NCBI GenBank assembly: GCA_036320915.1
Contig: JAXBDG010000015.1
Coordinates: forward strand, 992,001-1,056,000
Direction: 5' to 3'
Source of the DNA: Linnemannia elongata
Lineage: Eukaryota > Mortierellomycota > Mortierellomycetes > Mortierellales > Mortierellaceae
DNA: 64,000 nucleotides
In this document: piece by piece, positions 32,650 through 43,576 of the stretch
How the letters are laid out: every line of letters begins with the position of its first letter
How positions within the stretch are numbered: position 1 is the first letter of the stretch
The notes under the pieces: generated by a model
The model's input: only the letters and a program-made list of their open reading frames with translations
What the model was told of the DNA's origin: nothing
Databases searched by the model: none
Made by a program: the position numbers and the translations under genes

Positions 32650-32687
<38 letters not shown>
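32650..32687. repeat. Poly(T) homopolymer, 38 bases
   Basis: Intergenic, followed by AGTCCCTGGACA. The flank on its left reads GTACCCCTGGACAC, so CCCTGGAC occurs as a direct repeat on both sides of the run. Confidence 0.9.
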
Positions 32688-32689
<2 letters not shown>

Positions 32690-34850
32690 TCCCTGGACAA
32701 ACATACGCAAGCTGGGTGTATTTTTTAATCTCCTGAGGTGCTTTCTGTCGGAATGATCCGGAGGTCGAAAATAAAATATTGCTCACCTTTTGAGGCAGGA
32801 GACTGTTTCTTGAAATAAGCCCAAAAGGCAGACAATTCTGACCTGATCGACTTGCCTGCTTTTACCCCATTGTCAATAAGGTTGAACAGAACAAAAAGAC
32901 GAATGGACAGGGCGGGTTACTTTTCTGCTCGTTTTAGCGGGGGAAAGGGGAGCAGGAGGAGGAGAAGAGCAAGTAGAGGGATAGAGGTGACATGTTGGTT
33001 GATTGGATTGGATTGAGTTGCCAATGGGTTGACACAATTGATGGCACAAGAGGCCGGTCATCTGTCGTTGGGAAAAATATTAGTTATTTTTGTCAGTCAT
33101 TTCTTGCTGTTGTACTTTGTTTCCTTGGCTTTGGCTTTGGCTTTACCTTTGCCCCAAGAATTGGCAACTACCAAACGCGGAGGAATCCCACGCCTTTTGG
33201 GGAACCGGATCGAATGGTTTGTTTTGTTTCTCTGAGTGCGTAGCCTTCCAAAGAACAATAATGGAACGAACGACCATTGGGGTTACTTTATTGACGATGT
33301 TGGGATGGGGGGATGAGTTCGATGGAGTTTGGTTTGTGGTACCTATTTGAGTGTAAAGAAAAGGCCGTTTCTAGAGGTTTGTTGGTAGCGCTTAAACAAA
33401 ATTGTAACTCATACTTGAGTCATCTGTGCAATGAACAAAGAGAAAAAAACGAGTAAGGACCAACAAAAAAAAATATATCTGTATGGAGTCGGTATGGCTG
33501 GTCATTTCTCATATATCCTTCCTCTCGTCCACTCACTTCATATTGTGCAAGGATATGAGTAACAAGGTCCATTTTTTGGACGAGTGCAAGAAGAAGGGCC
33601 AGGTCGTTCCAGTAACATGAATGAAATGGACGCGGTTTTGTTGGTGGTCGTTATTTTTGGTTGTCTATTTGATTGCTCCGTGTGCAGCGAAGCACCTTGT
33701 TTTGTTGAGTCCGGACTCTTGTATAAAAAAACATTGCTCGATTCGATCGATTATTTTTGTGCTGACCATTCACACGCACACACACATCATTCATCCTCAT
33801 ACCCTTTCTTCATACCCTCGCTCGCCCCACTGAATTCACCCATTGCCCATCTCTACGCCCAGCCAGCCAGCCTTTTGTAATATTCTTTCATTTCTTCAAG
33901 GTAACGACCAATTTAGTTTAGTCACCCCCAAGGTGGCATTTTAGTCCAATTGATCCCAGACGGAATAAATGTTCGAGGAAGAGAGAAACAGAAGAAGGTA
34001 GTGGGTCGGAGACTTGGCCTTGGTCGTTCCTTTTTTTTTTATCTTTTGTGGGATGTCTTGGACTATAATGCGCATATGTCTCCTCGGTCCATTCGTACTC
34101 GGCTCCATTTTCTTTTTGCTTGGCTTTGTTTCTTTTGCGTAAAGTAGGATTGTTGATGGTTAGTTGTTGGGTCAACTGAAGAATATGTAAGAAAGGAGTT
34201 AGTAGTGAGGGATGTGGAAATCAGGTATATGTGTGATGGATGGCGATGCGTCAGTGATAGTGGGCGAAAGAAGGCATCCAAGAGGTGCGAGTGAGTGAGT
34301 ACCAAGTCAGGTACAGGTCTAGGGCTGGAGGAGTGGGATGACTCGATTGAGTCTTTCTAATTGAATGAGTGCGAATAGAGTAGAGTGGAGTAGGTCCATG
34401 TGTACTTTGTTGAATAGCAGTTGTACGACACATTCAAATATGAAATGCTTTTTCTGAGAATTGACGATGGACAAACAAACACCGTTTATTAACCAGCCCT
34501 CGTTGTCTGTCTTTTCTCTTTCCTTTTTTTCTTTCTTTTTCAACCACCACCAACCCCTTTTGCACCCTGCTCACTCCTCCTTCTGTTCCTCTCTACACCC
34601 CACACAACCAACCAACAGACACAGTCAACCGCAGATCACATCATCCGCATTTTTAACCATCTCTCCTAACTTCGTTCCGTTCTCTCCGACCCTATTTGTT
34701 GTAAATACCCCCAACATCCTCCCTCTACCTCCATTATTACACATCCACTGGACACTAATTTAACACATACGCACATACGACACAACACGCAACATAAACA
34801 AAAGTTGACCTTATTCTTATTCTAAAAAAGAATCAAAGAAAGAAAAAAAA

Positions 34851-36909
34851 ATGGCTTCGACCTCCTCCTCCTTGTCCCGATCCTGGGTCACTCACTCCTC
34901 GACCGTTCTTCGCTCAACCACCACAAGCAAAAAAATTAATTGCTCCCCTTCATCAACATCAACTTCACTTTCTTCTGCTTCCTTCTCAACCCGCACAAAC
35001 CGTGTTCCATCACCACGTCTTCATCTCTCGTCTACTTCTTCCCGCCTCAGCTCCTCTTCTTCTTCCATTTCTTCCTCGAGTATTTCTACCTCCCGTTCCC
35101 CCTTCTCTTTCTCTTCTTTCTCCACTCTTTCTTCCACTTCCAACTCTTCTTCTCTTCTTCCTTCCTCCATCCCCTCCTCTCTTTCAAAACACAACTTCAT
35201 CCGCGCTCTATCCTCAGCCTCGCCTGCCTCTCTCACCGACGACATCCATCACCAGCACCAACAACAACAACAACCAACACACACCAACGCAATGACTGTC
35301 AGCGAAACCAACAACATCCACATCCAGCAGATCGCTAAATCGTCGTACCTCAACCAGAGTAAGTATTCTTTAATCATTCTTTTCCATGTCTTCTTTCTCC
35401 CTTGTTTGCTTTGTGATACTTCCTTCATCTTCTTGGTCTCTTCCTTGTTCCTTCCTCTACTCTTCCTTCTCCTTTGGAGAGATGAGTTTCCTTTTTTTCC
35501 TTCATCTTCGTGGCGAATGAAGCCTGAAAGTAAGAACGTGTGGGTGGACTGTTCTTTATTTTTTTGCCACTTGACCCACGGACAATTTTTTTTTACATTT
35601 TTAACAATAATGATTTGGCGATTCAATTGAAGTACGATCCACTTCCATCACCCATCACCCACAAACACAAACCTATAAACGGCATTTTTTGTGCGATCAT
35701 TATTCCTCCTTTCCCTCTTTTATTCTTGTCTCTCGATCATTATTTCTAGTGCCAGCATGTACATTGTTGCGCAAGGGAACAAGAAGAAATAAGGAGAAGG
35801 ATATGAGATTTGAGTAACGAGTTCTGTATAACATTCACCATCATCGTCACCCTCTTCACCTTCACTTTTACTTGATATCATCACTGTTACAAAACCCCAT
35901 TAAGACTTGGTCATCCAATACAAGCACACCACATGGTCATCAATTGAACATTCAAACTAATAATCAATTGCTATCACTCTATCAATAACAATAGGTACTG
36001 CTACCCCCGCCGAGCTTCGCAATGCCCTTCGTCTCCATGGATTGAGCCCTGCCAAGGTCGAGTCCTTCGACACCCAGAAGAAGCGTGCCCTCGCCCAGCT
36101 CAGGAGCAAGTCCTCCGACATTGAAAAGTACGTCTTCCTCGCCTGGCTCAGGAATACCAACGTCCGTCTCTTCTACGGACTCGTCAGCGACCAGCTTGAG
36201 GTAAGAAACCCTTTTCCCCTTTCCCGCTCTCCCACTTCACAACCTTGCCTTCTTTCACGCTTTGCCTTTTTCAAGGTTGACATCGTTCCGAATTCAGATG
36301 AAAAGTATATATCAAGGTCGAATGTTCCCCAAGAGGGGTAATGTGGGAAAAAAAAATATGACGCCTTCTAGTGGCAAGTCAAAGAGGAGAAGAAGGGTAA
36401 ATTAACTCACGGAGAGAACAATCGACGTACAAGACAGACAGGAGCCCAATAACACTAAAAGGACGTCTGGAGTTTCGTTGCCGAGGGCTTTTCTACATGC
36501 AGTGTTTGTTTGCGCCTTTTTCTTCACTTTCATTTTCTTGGGGTAAAAATTATATTTGACTTTGAATGGATAATCATTCCCCGCACTGATCCGCCCGTCC
36601 TTCCCCTCCGGAGAACCCTAACAAAAAACAACCACAAAAAAAAGTGGGCCAACAACCGTTTAAATTGTGGGTATGAGCTGGACTGGACTGGACCAACATC
36701 GACGACTGGCCCCTGCATCCTTTCTTGTTCCGTCTCGGCGAGAACGTGTACGACGAACAATCGCCGTTTCTCACCTCACTCTTCTCGTTTTCGTCGCGAT
36801 GAGCTATATTTTTATTCTCAGCCTTCATCTCAGCCATTATTTTTCTTATTGTTGCCAATTGTCAAGAGGTTGAGCACCACCATCACCCATCTGGCAACGC
36901 GGCTTGGTT

Positions 36910-36957
<48 letters not shown>

Positions 36958-38735
36958 CAACCAAGAATCTTGCCAACCTACTCCACTCCGACAAACCCTC
37001 ATTCGTTCTCGACAGGATGTGCTGTTGGCTGGAGATGAATGCAGATAACAAAATAACCATGGATGGGCAAGACGGCATTGGGCTCATTAGTGATCAAAAA
37101 CAAAAGAGAAGCGAGAGATCAGTACCCTGTTATATTCTCTGTCTCCCCTTGTGTCTCAAATGGCACCATCTTGCATGCATTTGCACAAAAACACGGAACA
37201 TCATCGTCCTAACCAATGGTCTTCTTCCCTCATTTCCCATCCAATTTCATTTTCATTAGGAAACCCTCCCCTTGATCTACACCCCCACCGTTGGCACCGC
37301 TTGCCAAAACTACTCTAATATTTACCCTTTCCTCGCTCCTCCCGGTCAGCCCGACGGTCTCTTCCTGTCCATCAACGATCTCCCCAACCTCACTCAGATC
37401 ATCCAGAACTACAGACCCTACCCTCAGAACCCTGAGCTCACTCCCCAGATTGCCGTCATCACTGACGGCTCCCGCATTCTCGGATTGGGCGATCTCGGTG
37501 TCGGCGGCATGGGTATCCCCGTCGGAAAGCTCCAGCTCTACGTCGCCGGTGCCGGTATCGATCCCCGCCGCACCATCCCCATCACCCTCGACCTCGGCAC
37601 CAACAACGAGGACAAGCTCAAGGACGAGTTCTACCTCGGATTGCGCCAGAAGCGTGTTGGGGACGATCAGTTCTTCCCCTTTGTTGATGCTGTCATTCAG
37701 TCCTTGACTTCTCTCTACCCCAAGTTGTTGATCCAGTTCGAGGACTTCTCTTCCGAGCACGCCTTCCAGCTCCTCGAAAAGTACCAGCCCACCAACTTTT
37801 GCTTTAACGATGATATTCAGGGAACTGGCGCTGTCATCTTGGCTGGATTCATGAACGCCATCAACCTTGCCGGAATTCCCGCCAAGGATCACAAGATTCT
37901 CTTCTTTGGAGCTGGATCCGCTGCTGTCGGTGTTGCCAAGCAGTTGGCTGCCTACTTTGTCAACGACCACGGCATGAGTGAGGACGAGGCCCGTGAGATG
38001 GTCTGGTTGGTCGACTCCAAGGGTCTTGTCACTCTCGACCGTGGCGATCGCTTGGCCGAGCACAAGTTGTACTTTGCCCGTAAGGATAACTCTGGCTCCC
38101 AGTACCCCGACATTGCCTCCGTCATTGAACACGTCCGCCCCACCGCCTTGTTCGGTCTCTCTTCCCAGTCTGGTGCCTTCTCTGAGCAGGTCTTGAAGTC
38201 CATGGCCGGCTTGAACGAGCGCCCCATTGTCTTCCCCCTGTCCAATCCCGCCTACCAGGCCGAGTGCTCGTTCGAGCAGGCCATGACTCACACCAAGGGC
38301 AAGGTCATCTTTGCTTCTGGCACTGCCTTCCCCAAGTACACCGACCCCAACACTGGTCTCATCAGCGCTCCTGGCCAGGGCAACAACATGTACATCTTCC
38401 CCGGTCTTGGTTTGGGAGGCATCCTCGCCCAGCCCGATACCATTAGCGACCGCTTGATCTACTCGGCTGCCCGTGCCTGTGCTAATGCCTTGACTGTTGA
38501 GGAGCGCTCGCAGGGACTCCTTTACCCCGTCTTGCCCCGCATTCGCCAAGTCTCTGCTGAGGTTGCTGCTGCCGTCGTTGCAGAGTCTGTTGCCGAGGGT
38601 ACTGCCCGGAATGAGGAGGTTATCAAGTTGGTCAACGCCCATGACAGGAGTGCCCTGTTGAAGTTTGTCACCAGCAACATGTGGACCACCAACGAGGTTG
38701 AGAACGAAATCACCACCTTTGCCCCTCACCTGTAA
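34851..38735 (+). CDS. NAD(P)-dependent malic enzyme
   Basis: Three exons: 34851-35358, 35995-36200 and 37260-38735, GT-AG, phases consistent, for 729 residues. The enzyme decarboxylates malate to pyruvate, making NAD(P)H; in oleaginous Mortierella relatives it is linked to lipid synthesis. The malic domain has YTPTVGTACQNYSNIYPF near residue 245, DGSRILGLGDLGVGGMGI and FNDDIQGTGAV near 420 with the metal-binding Asp pair. The NAD-binding domain has LFFGAGSAAVGVAKQL, and the C-terminus is complete (FPGLGLGGI, LYPVLPRIRQVS). Residues 1-147 are an unusual Ser/Thr-rich extension, largely lacking acidic residues, ending before an internal ATG at 35292 (MTVSETNNIHIQQIAKSSYL) that would give a normal 582-residue enzyme. 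Intron 2 is long (1059 bp) and contains a CTA microsatellite at 36909-36956. Confidence 0.9.
36909..36956. repeat. CTA/TAC trinucleotide microsatellite
   Basis: About 16 uninterrupted ACT units inside intron 2 of the malic enzyme gene. Non-coding. Confidence 0.85.
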
Positions 38736-38869
38736 AAAAGAAAAAGAACCCCCCGCATCTCCTTTTTTTCCCTATCCCTCTGCCTTTGTAAATTTATCCA
38801 TAGTCCCGCCACACAAACGAAACACACAATAATATTCCTTTTCACAAAAGCATTGACCCGCCTTTGTTC

Positions 38870-38878
38870 CTTCGTTCC
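38870..38878. repeat. Target-site duplication, left copy (9 bp)
   Basis: CTTCGTTCC directly before the left terminal inverted repeat. The identical 9-mer follows the right terminus at 43568-43576. Confidence 0.75.
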
Positions 38879-38901
38879 GGCTGCAGGACAATTGGCGCCA
38901 A
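38879..38901 (+). repeat. Left terminal inverted repeat of the Fanzor element
   Basis: GGCTGCAGGACAATTGGCGC and the next few bases. Pairs with 43546-43567 in inverted orientation. Confidence 0.7.
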
Positions 38902-38989
38902 AATGACGTCACCGGAGTGGCGTCATCGTGGAACTAATCCCCACAATCCAGCACTAATGCGTGGTTTCATTCACGCGTAAAAATCTAGT
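38902..38989 (-). ncRNA. Candidate guide-RNA (omega-RNA) scaffold region after the Fanzor stop codon
   Basis: In the sense strand of the Fanzor gene, the 110 bases between the stop codon and the element end can form two hairpins. The first (38957-38978) has a 7-bp stem GCGTG/CACGC plus flanking pairs. The second (38903-38926) has 10-base arms with one C-A mismatch closing C(UCCG)G, a UNCG-class tetraloop. Known Fanzor and TnpB guide RNAs arise from exactly this place, with the scaffold ending at the transposon end and the guide read from flanking DNA. Expression is not shown; the call rests on position and folding by eye. Confidence 0.4.
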
Positions 38990-41900
38990 CTAAGCTCGGG
39001 TCGATTTGCCCCTCCTGCCCTTTTCCTGACTGGAAACTGTGGAAGCCCTCTTACGACGTGACGGGGCGCGACTGGAAGACCTGCTGCTGCTTGCTGCCGT
39101 GGTGCTGCTTGTCGCCGTACTGCTTGCCGCCGTGGTACTGCTTGCTGCCATGTTGCTTGAACTTGTACTGGAACTCGCCATCCATGGGTATGATCCATCT
39201 GCTGCAAGCGGCTGCAGGTGCTTGGGCCTCTCGAAGGTCTTGAGCCGGTGTAGAACAATCTCGCACATGTTCTGAGCAGCCATCGTGTCACGATGAAAGT
39301 ACCGCTTGCACGAGTAGCAATAAAAACTCCGAAGGGTCACTTGCGCAATGAACTCGGTACATCGGGGGCACTTCTTCGATGTGTAGTATTCATTAATACC
39401 GACTACGACATAGCCTAGGGAGCGCACCTAAACATTGAGAGTCAAAGAGTACATTAGTTTTCAACACTTGAATTATATCAGCGATGTTATCAACGACTTT
39501 GATGACAAAGGCTTACCGTTTGGACAAAGTACGAGAGAAATGTGGAGTGCAATGTCGAAAGCTTGGAGTTGCTGGAAAACTGGCCCAAGCCAACTCCAAA
39601 CAAAATGGGATCCTTATCCTCATTGTCTTCGACTCGTCGACCAAGACTTCCTCCAACCACATTCAGCAACCTCTCGGCAAGGGCCTGATATTCTGCTTGC
39701 TTGGCCCTCTCCAAGTCCCACGCATGCTTCTTGTAACGATTGTCATCCCCAGCATAGAACTTCTTCAGACGTGTCTCAACCAGCTCCAACTCCTCCACAT
39801 AGTTCATAACGCTTCCTGACTGTCCTCTCAGGGGTGGCAAACGGGACTCAAGATCCGCAACAGACTCCTCTTCACCTTCAGGAGTCACCCCCTTCTCGTA
39901 CTCGAGCCACCTACGATGTCGAAATACTGGCTGGTAGATAGCCTTCTGCTTAACAGCCAGATTGTAGAAGGGAGGCTGGGATGAGTCGCCACGCGGATCC
40001 GTTACTGGGTCATGAACGGGAGTCGAGACCAGATCTGGCACTGGAAATGGGTTGGTCATCAGTTCATCTGCTGCCTCCTGACAAGACAAAACGATACCCT
40101 CCATGCACAAGCCCCCAGTTGCTTTCTCCTTGCCCTTGCACTCATCGTCCAGATCCTTAGGCAAATACGCAAAGCCACCGACCACGCAAACTTGACCGCC
40201 ATCCAAGGTAACGATCTTCATGTCATCTACGTTCTTTCCTGGCCACAACTTGGCGATGTCCTCCTTGGACTGAATGACGTTGCGGATTTCAGAGAGGTAA
40301 TAGTCGGACCCGGCAACCGTGGTAGTCAGCCTTGGAGGGAGATCATCCTCGGGTAATCTCCTGAACCGCGCATCTTGACGCTCTCGAAGCTTAAAAGCAG
40401 TGAGCTGGAGTCTAAATCCATCCGTTCGTAGTGATCCATGGGGTATGTAGCCCTTTTGGTGATAGTCCTTGGGCTTCGTACGCTCAACAAATTGAAGGTG
40501 ATCCTGAATCTCACTCAACGACCGAAGATTGATTGCGGCGCGGTGTCCAGTTTTGCGCCTCTGTCGGTTCGACAGGCCGGTGGGATCGATGTCGCAGACG
40601 AAATTCTTGATTATAAATCCCGGCTCCTTCCCACCGATCCAGGTTTCCAGGTCATTTGTTGAAGTAACAGTGGCGGGGTTGTCCTGGTCCAATGAAGCCA
40701 ACTCCACCAGCCTCTGCCGCAACGAGTCTCGCTTCCAAAAGAAGCTAGCCAGTTCTCTCTCTGAAAAAGTAACAAATCCCTGCTGCGACGAGGTGAGGGG
40801 TGTGATCCGCCACTTGTTTGGATGCATGTCGTTGAGAGCAATGAAATTTTCCGCTGCTGATATGTTTTCCTGAATGCTGAAGTCGATATATGCCTCAACT
40901 TGCCCCTTGTCCTTCAGAGTGCACACCTACAATAAAACAGATAAACATCAGTTATATGCTTGCTTGTAATGAGGACCTCTATTAGAGTAATCGTCAATGG
41001 GAATCATATCATTACCTTATCGTACAACAAATGGGTTCCATTACGATAATGCTTCTTGAGTTCAACAGAAAGCTGACTAGCCGTGGACCGCACCAGCATG
41101 CTCGGCGTGAACGACATACTGGCATTGATCTCGCCTCGATTCCGAGAGGCATCGAATAGTTCAAGGTCGACCAAGATCCCGACAAACTTGTCGACTGCTT
41201 TACCCATAGCAGAGTTTTTGTTGGGAAGATTCTCCGAGTATAGGTACGTCAAAAAGGTCTCAAGGAACTTCACACATTTGTCGGTCTCCTCATCAAGATC
41301 CGATTGGCCAGCATCCTTCTGACCGCCGTCGAGTCCATTATCTTTGTCAACTTTGGGCTTGATCCTCTCGCAGAGAAAATCCAGAACCACTCGCTCATCA
41401 TCCGATACCGCCTCGCGTCTCGCCTTTAACCGATCAGACTCCAACAAAGCCTCGCCATTTTTCTTTCTCCTAGCCTCGACCACCGCATCCTCAATACGAG
41501 TCCGCAACGTCTCCAGAAAGCGACCAATAAGGCGTTGGGCCTTCCTCTTGATGTCCACTGCCAGCTGGGAACCCTCCTTCAGACATTTCGCCACCTCCCC
41601 CTGCAGCTCCGGCGAAAGCGACGACACTCGCCTAGTGTTAGCCTCCAACGTTCCGACCTCAAGAGAAACTGTGGGATGATGCCAGCCGAGTGACTTAGAG
41701 AGCCTCTGCTTGTCAGTCATCTTGGATGCCCTCAGGCCAGCAGCAGATGGTGCCTTGTCCGACTTCTGCTTGTCTTTGCTGTCCGTGGTGTCAGTGGTGG
41801 GTGAGTCACTTATGGAATGGGACATCGCCTTGGGAGCCTTCCACGCGAGCTGCTTGGCTCTTGCAGGAGGCTCATGGCTCACGCTCCCCTGGTATCGCTT

Positions 41901-43319
41901 GAAAGAAAACCGTTGGCTGTGTCGGGGTATTCGTGTCCTAGGCAGTGCTGGATGGCCAAGGTTTTCCTGACCCAAAGGAGTAAAAGTAGGCTCCTGGGGG
42001 AAGCCGGGCTGATGCTCTGAAGGGGTTCCAGAGGCCTTGGAGATCTGTCTTGGCGATTCCACAGTACGGTAGCGATTCCAGGATCTTGGCACTCGCAGAC
42101 GTATAATCTCATCACTGGTTTCTCTATATTATTAATCAAGTGTAATGAGAAATAATTCACATGATTGCTTCCTCAAAATAAGCTTTGCAAATTATCAGTG
42201 AAAATACCTCAGATGCAGCTCCTGTATACGGATGCGTTTGAGCTCGTTATGCCGGGTACACAGATCCTTGAAGTGAAGATGCAGTTGCTCATACAGGGTC
42301 TGAGCATCTGATGTGGAATCGACTCTGTTAAGTTTTGTTTGACGCTTGTCGATAAACACGCGAATAGAGTCCTCAAACTCCTTCTTTTCCTTGTTTTTCG
42401 AGATGACTCGAGTGTCCGCCAGATAGCTGTGCACCACCTCCTTAGGGTCTATATAATAAAAAAGAAAGACATTAAGCGCAGTTAGTTCTCAATGTAAAGA
42501 TAGCAAGAACATTCAGACCTGGAAATAGAAACATATTCGATCATTACCCATGCTGTTGATGGACTTGACAATAGAGAAGTTCGTGGCTGGACCAAGAGAC
42601 CAAATATTCTTGTTGTAATCGTTTTTGGACACTACTGCAAGTGCGGTGAGCTGAGCGCGGGTGATGCCGAGGGCCAAGAGGAGGTCAGGGATGGAGTAAA
42701 CCAGGATCATGTCGTTTGAAACGGGGCGCCACAAAGTCACGATAGATCCATAGGCGAGCATATCTGAATCATGGGAGATGATAATGTCCTCTGGGTTTGC
42801 GTCGATAGCGATTGCCAAGTCAGCCTCTGTTGCCACAACCTGGACTGTCCAGCCTCGTTCTGTCATATAATCCGCAAAGCTCCTCCGGCTCTCCATCGAC
42901 CAGTAGAAGGAGGAGGCTAAACCTGAGCGGACGTCGGCAAAATGGCGTTTTCTAAGACGTTGATTGTTGTCGATGCGTGATTCGAGAGTGGTTAGGCTCG
43001 TTGCTGTTTGCTCCAGAGCTTTCTCTCGCCGTTTTTGGCGCTCGGCTGCGGTCTCACTCTTCTCCATGGCCGGGTCCCCATCAATGTAAAGAGTCATGTT
43101 CAACGCCGTTCCGAACCGACTGACTTCCTTCTCCAGACTGCGGTGGGCGGCGTCTTGCGACATGTTGGAGTAAGAGCTCCTGATGACATTATAGCACGAC
43201 CCAAGAACATCCAGTCGCCGTCGACCGTTGGTGATGATGCTCGCGAGTATTGATCGGTAAAGTTGGACAGGTGTGTAGCCCTTGCGTCGAATGAAAGGGT
43301 ACCAGTCGAATAGTCCCAT
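38990..43319 (-). CDS. FEN1/XPG-like PIN nuclease fused to Fanzor/TnpB-like RuvC nuclease
   Basis: Five exons: 43319-42548, 42448-42208, 42123-41016, 40926-39517 and 39427-38990, all GT-AG with consistent phases, for 1322 residues without a break. Residues 1-260 are a FEN1/XPG-like PIN domain: start MGLFDWYPFIRRKG, then IDGDPAMEK (Asp80, Asp82), ATEADLAIA (Glu165, Asp167), SHDSDMLAY (Asp184, Asp186) and SKNDYNKNI (Asp234), i.e. the full acidic metal-binding set. A charged linker of about 400 residues follows. The C-terminal 600 residues are TnpB/Fanzor-like: RTDGFRLQ, RuvC-I in KIVTLDGGQ (Asp949), a Glu just before the zinc ribbon (INEYYTSKK, Glu1190), zinc ribbon Cys1197, 1200, 1214 and 1217, and RuvC-III in HRDTMAAQNM (Asp1224). 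Glu beside the ribbon rather than mid-domain matches the rearranged RuvC site reported for Fanzors. The Ser-rich basic tail may serve nuclear import. By family it would be an RNA-guided DNA endonuclease with a second, flap-type nuclease attached. Confidence 0.8.
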
Positions 43320-43545
43320 TATGAAGGATACTTCATGTGATGGAAGTAATGGATGTGTCGTAAAAGGACTTGGGGAAGTAGAAAGAAAAAGAAAAAGTAG
43401 GTCGAATAAGAGCTCAAAAGCAGTGAATAAAGATACTGGGTCAAATGATTGTGCCGATATTCAATGTAATTTAGTGTCAATTGACAGTAACTGCCGATCC
43501 ATATTAGGAAATATTTCATGCATAGCTTCAGCCAATAAGAGAATT

Positions 43546-43567
43546 ATGGCGTCCATTGTCCTGCACC
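43546..43567 (-). repeat. Right terminal inverted repeat of the Fanzor element
   Basis: Reads TGGCGTCCATTGTCCTGCACC on the plus strand, the inverted counterpart of 38879-38901. Confidence 0.7.
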
Positions 43568-43576
43568 CTTCGTTCC
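43568..43576. repeat. Target-site duplication, right copy (9 bp)
   Basis: CTTCGTTCC, identical to 38870-38878. Confidence 0.75.

Larger units (their letters stand above)
30427..34850. other. Long gene-poor stretch
   Basis: No credible gene is seen in about 4.4 kb. It holds A/G-rich tracts (31130-31220), poly(A) 31333-31369, poly(T) 32650-32687, CA repeats (31434-31452), ACACAAAC repeats (32170-32200), and the CT/AC-rich promoter and leader of the malic enzyme gene (34500-34850). Several open stretches overlap each other on opposite strands and have no homology I recognise. Confidence 0.5.
38879..43567 (-). mobile_element. Fanzor-bearing DNA element with short TIRs and 9-bp target duplication
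   Basis: An element of 4689 bases. The left end reads GGCTGCAGGACAATTGGCGC and the right end, inverted, reads GGTGCAGGACAATGGACGCC. They match over about 22 bases with three single-base gaps or changes, and the exact 9-mer CTTCGTTCC flanks both ends. It sits 143 bp after the malic enzyme stop and about 590 bp before the sirtuin ATG. The only gene inside is the intact PIN-Fanzor fusion; no conventional transposase is present. TSDs of 8-11 bp are typical of Mutator-like elements, so the TIRs may belong to a Mutator-type family mobilised in trans. Confidence 0.75.

Noticed and set aside
37230..38729. 499-codon open frame antisense to the malic enzyme exon
   Set aside because: It is the complement of a highly C/G-ending coding exon, has no family-like motifs, and the sense strand is a certain malic enzyme. 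A codon-bias shadow.
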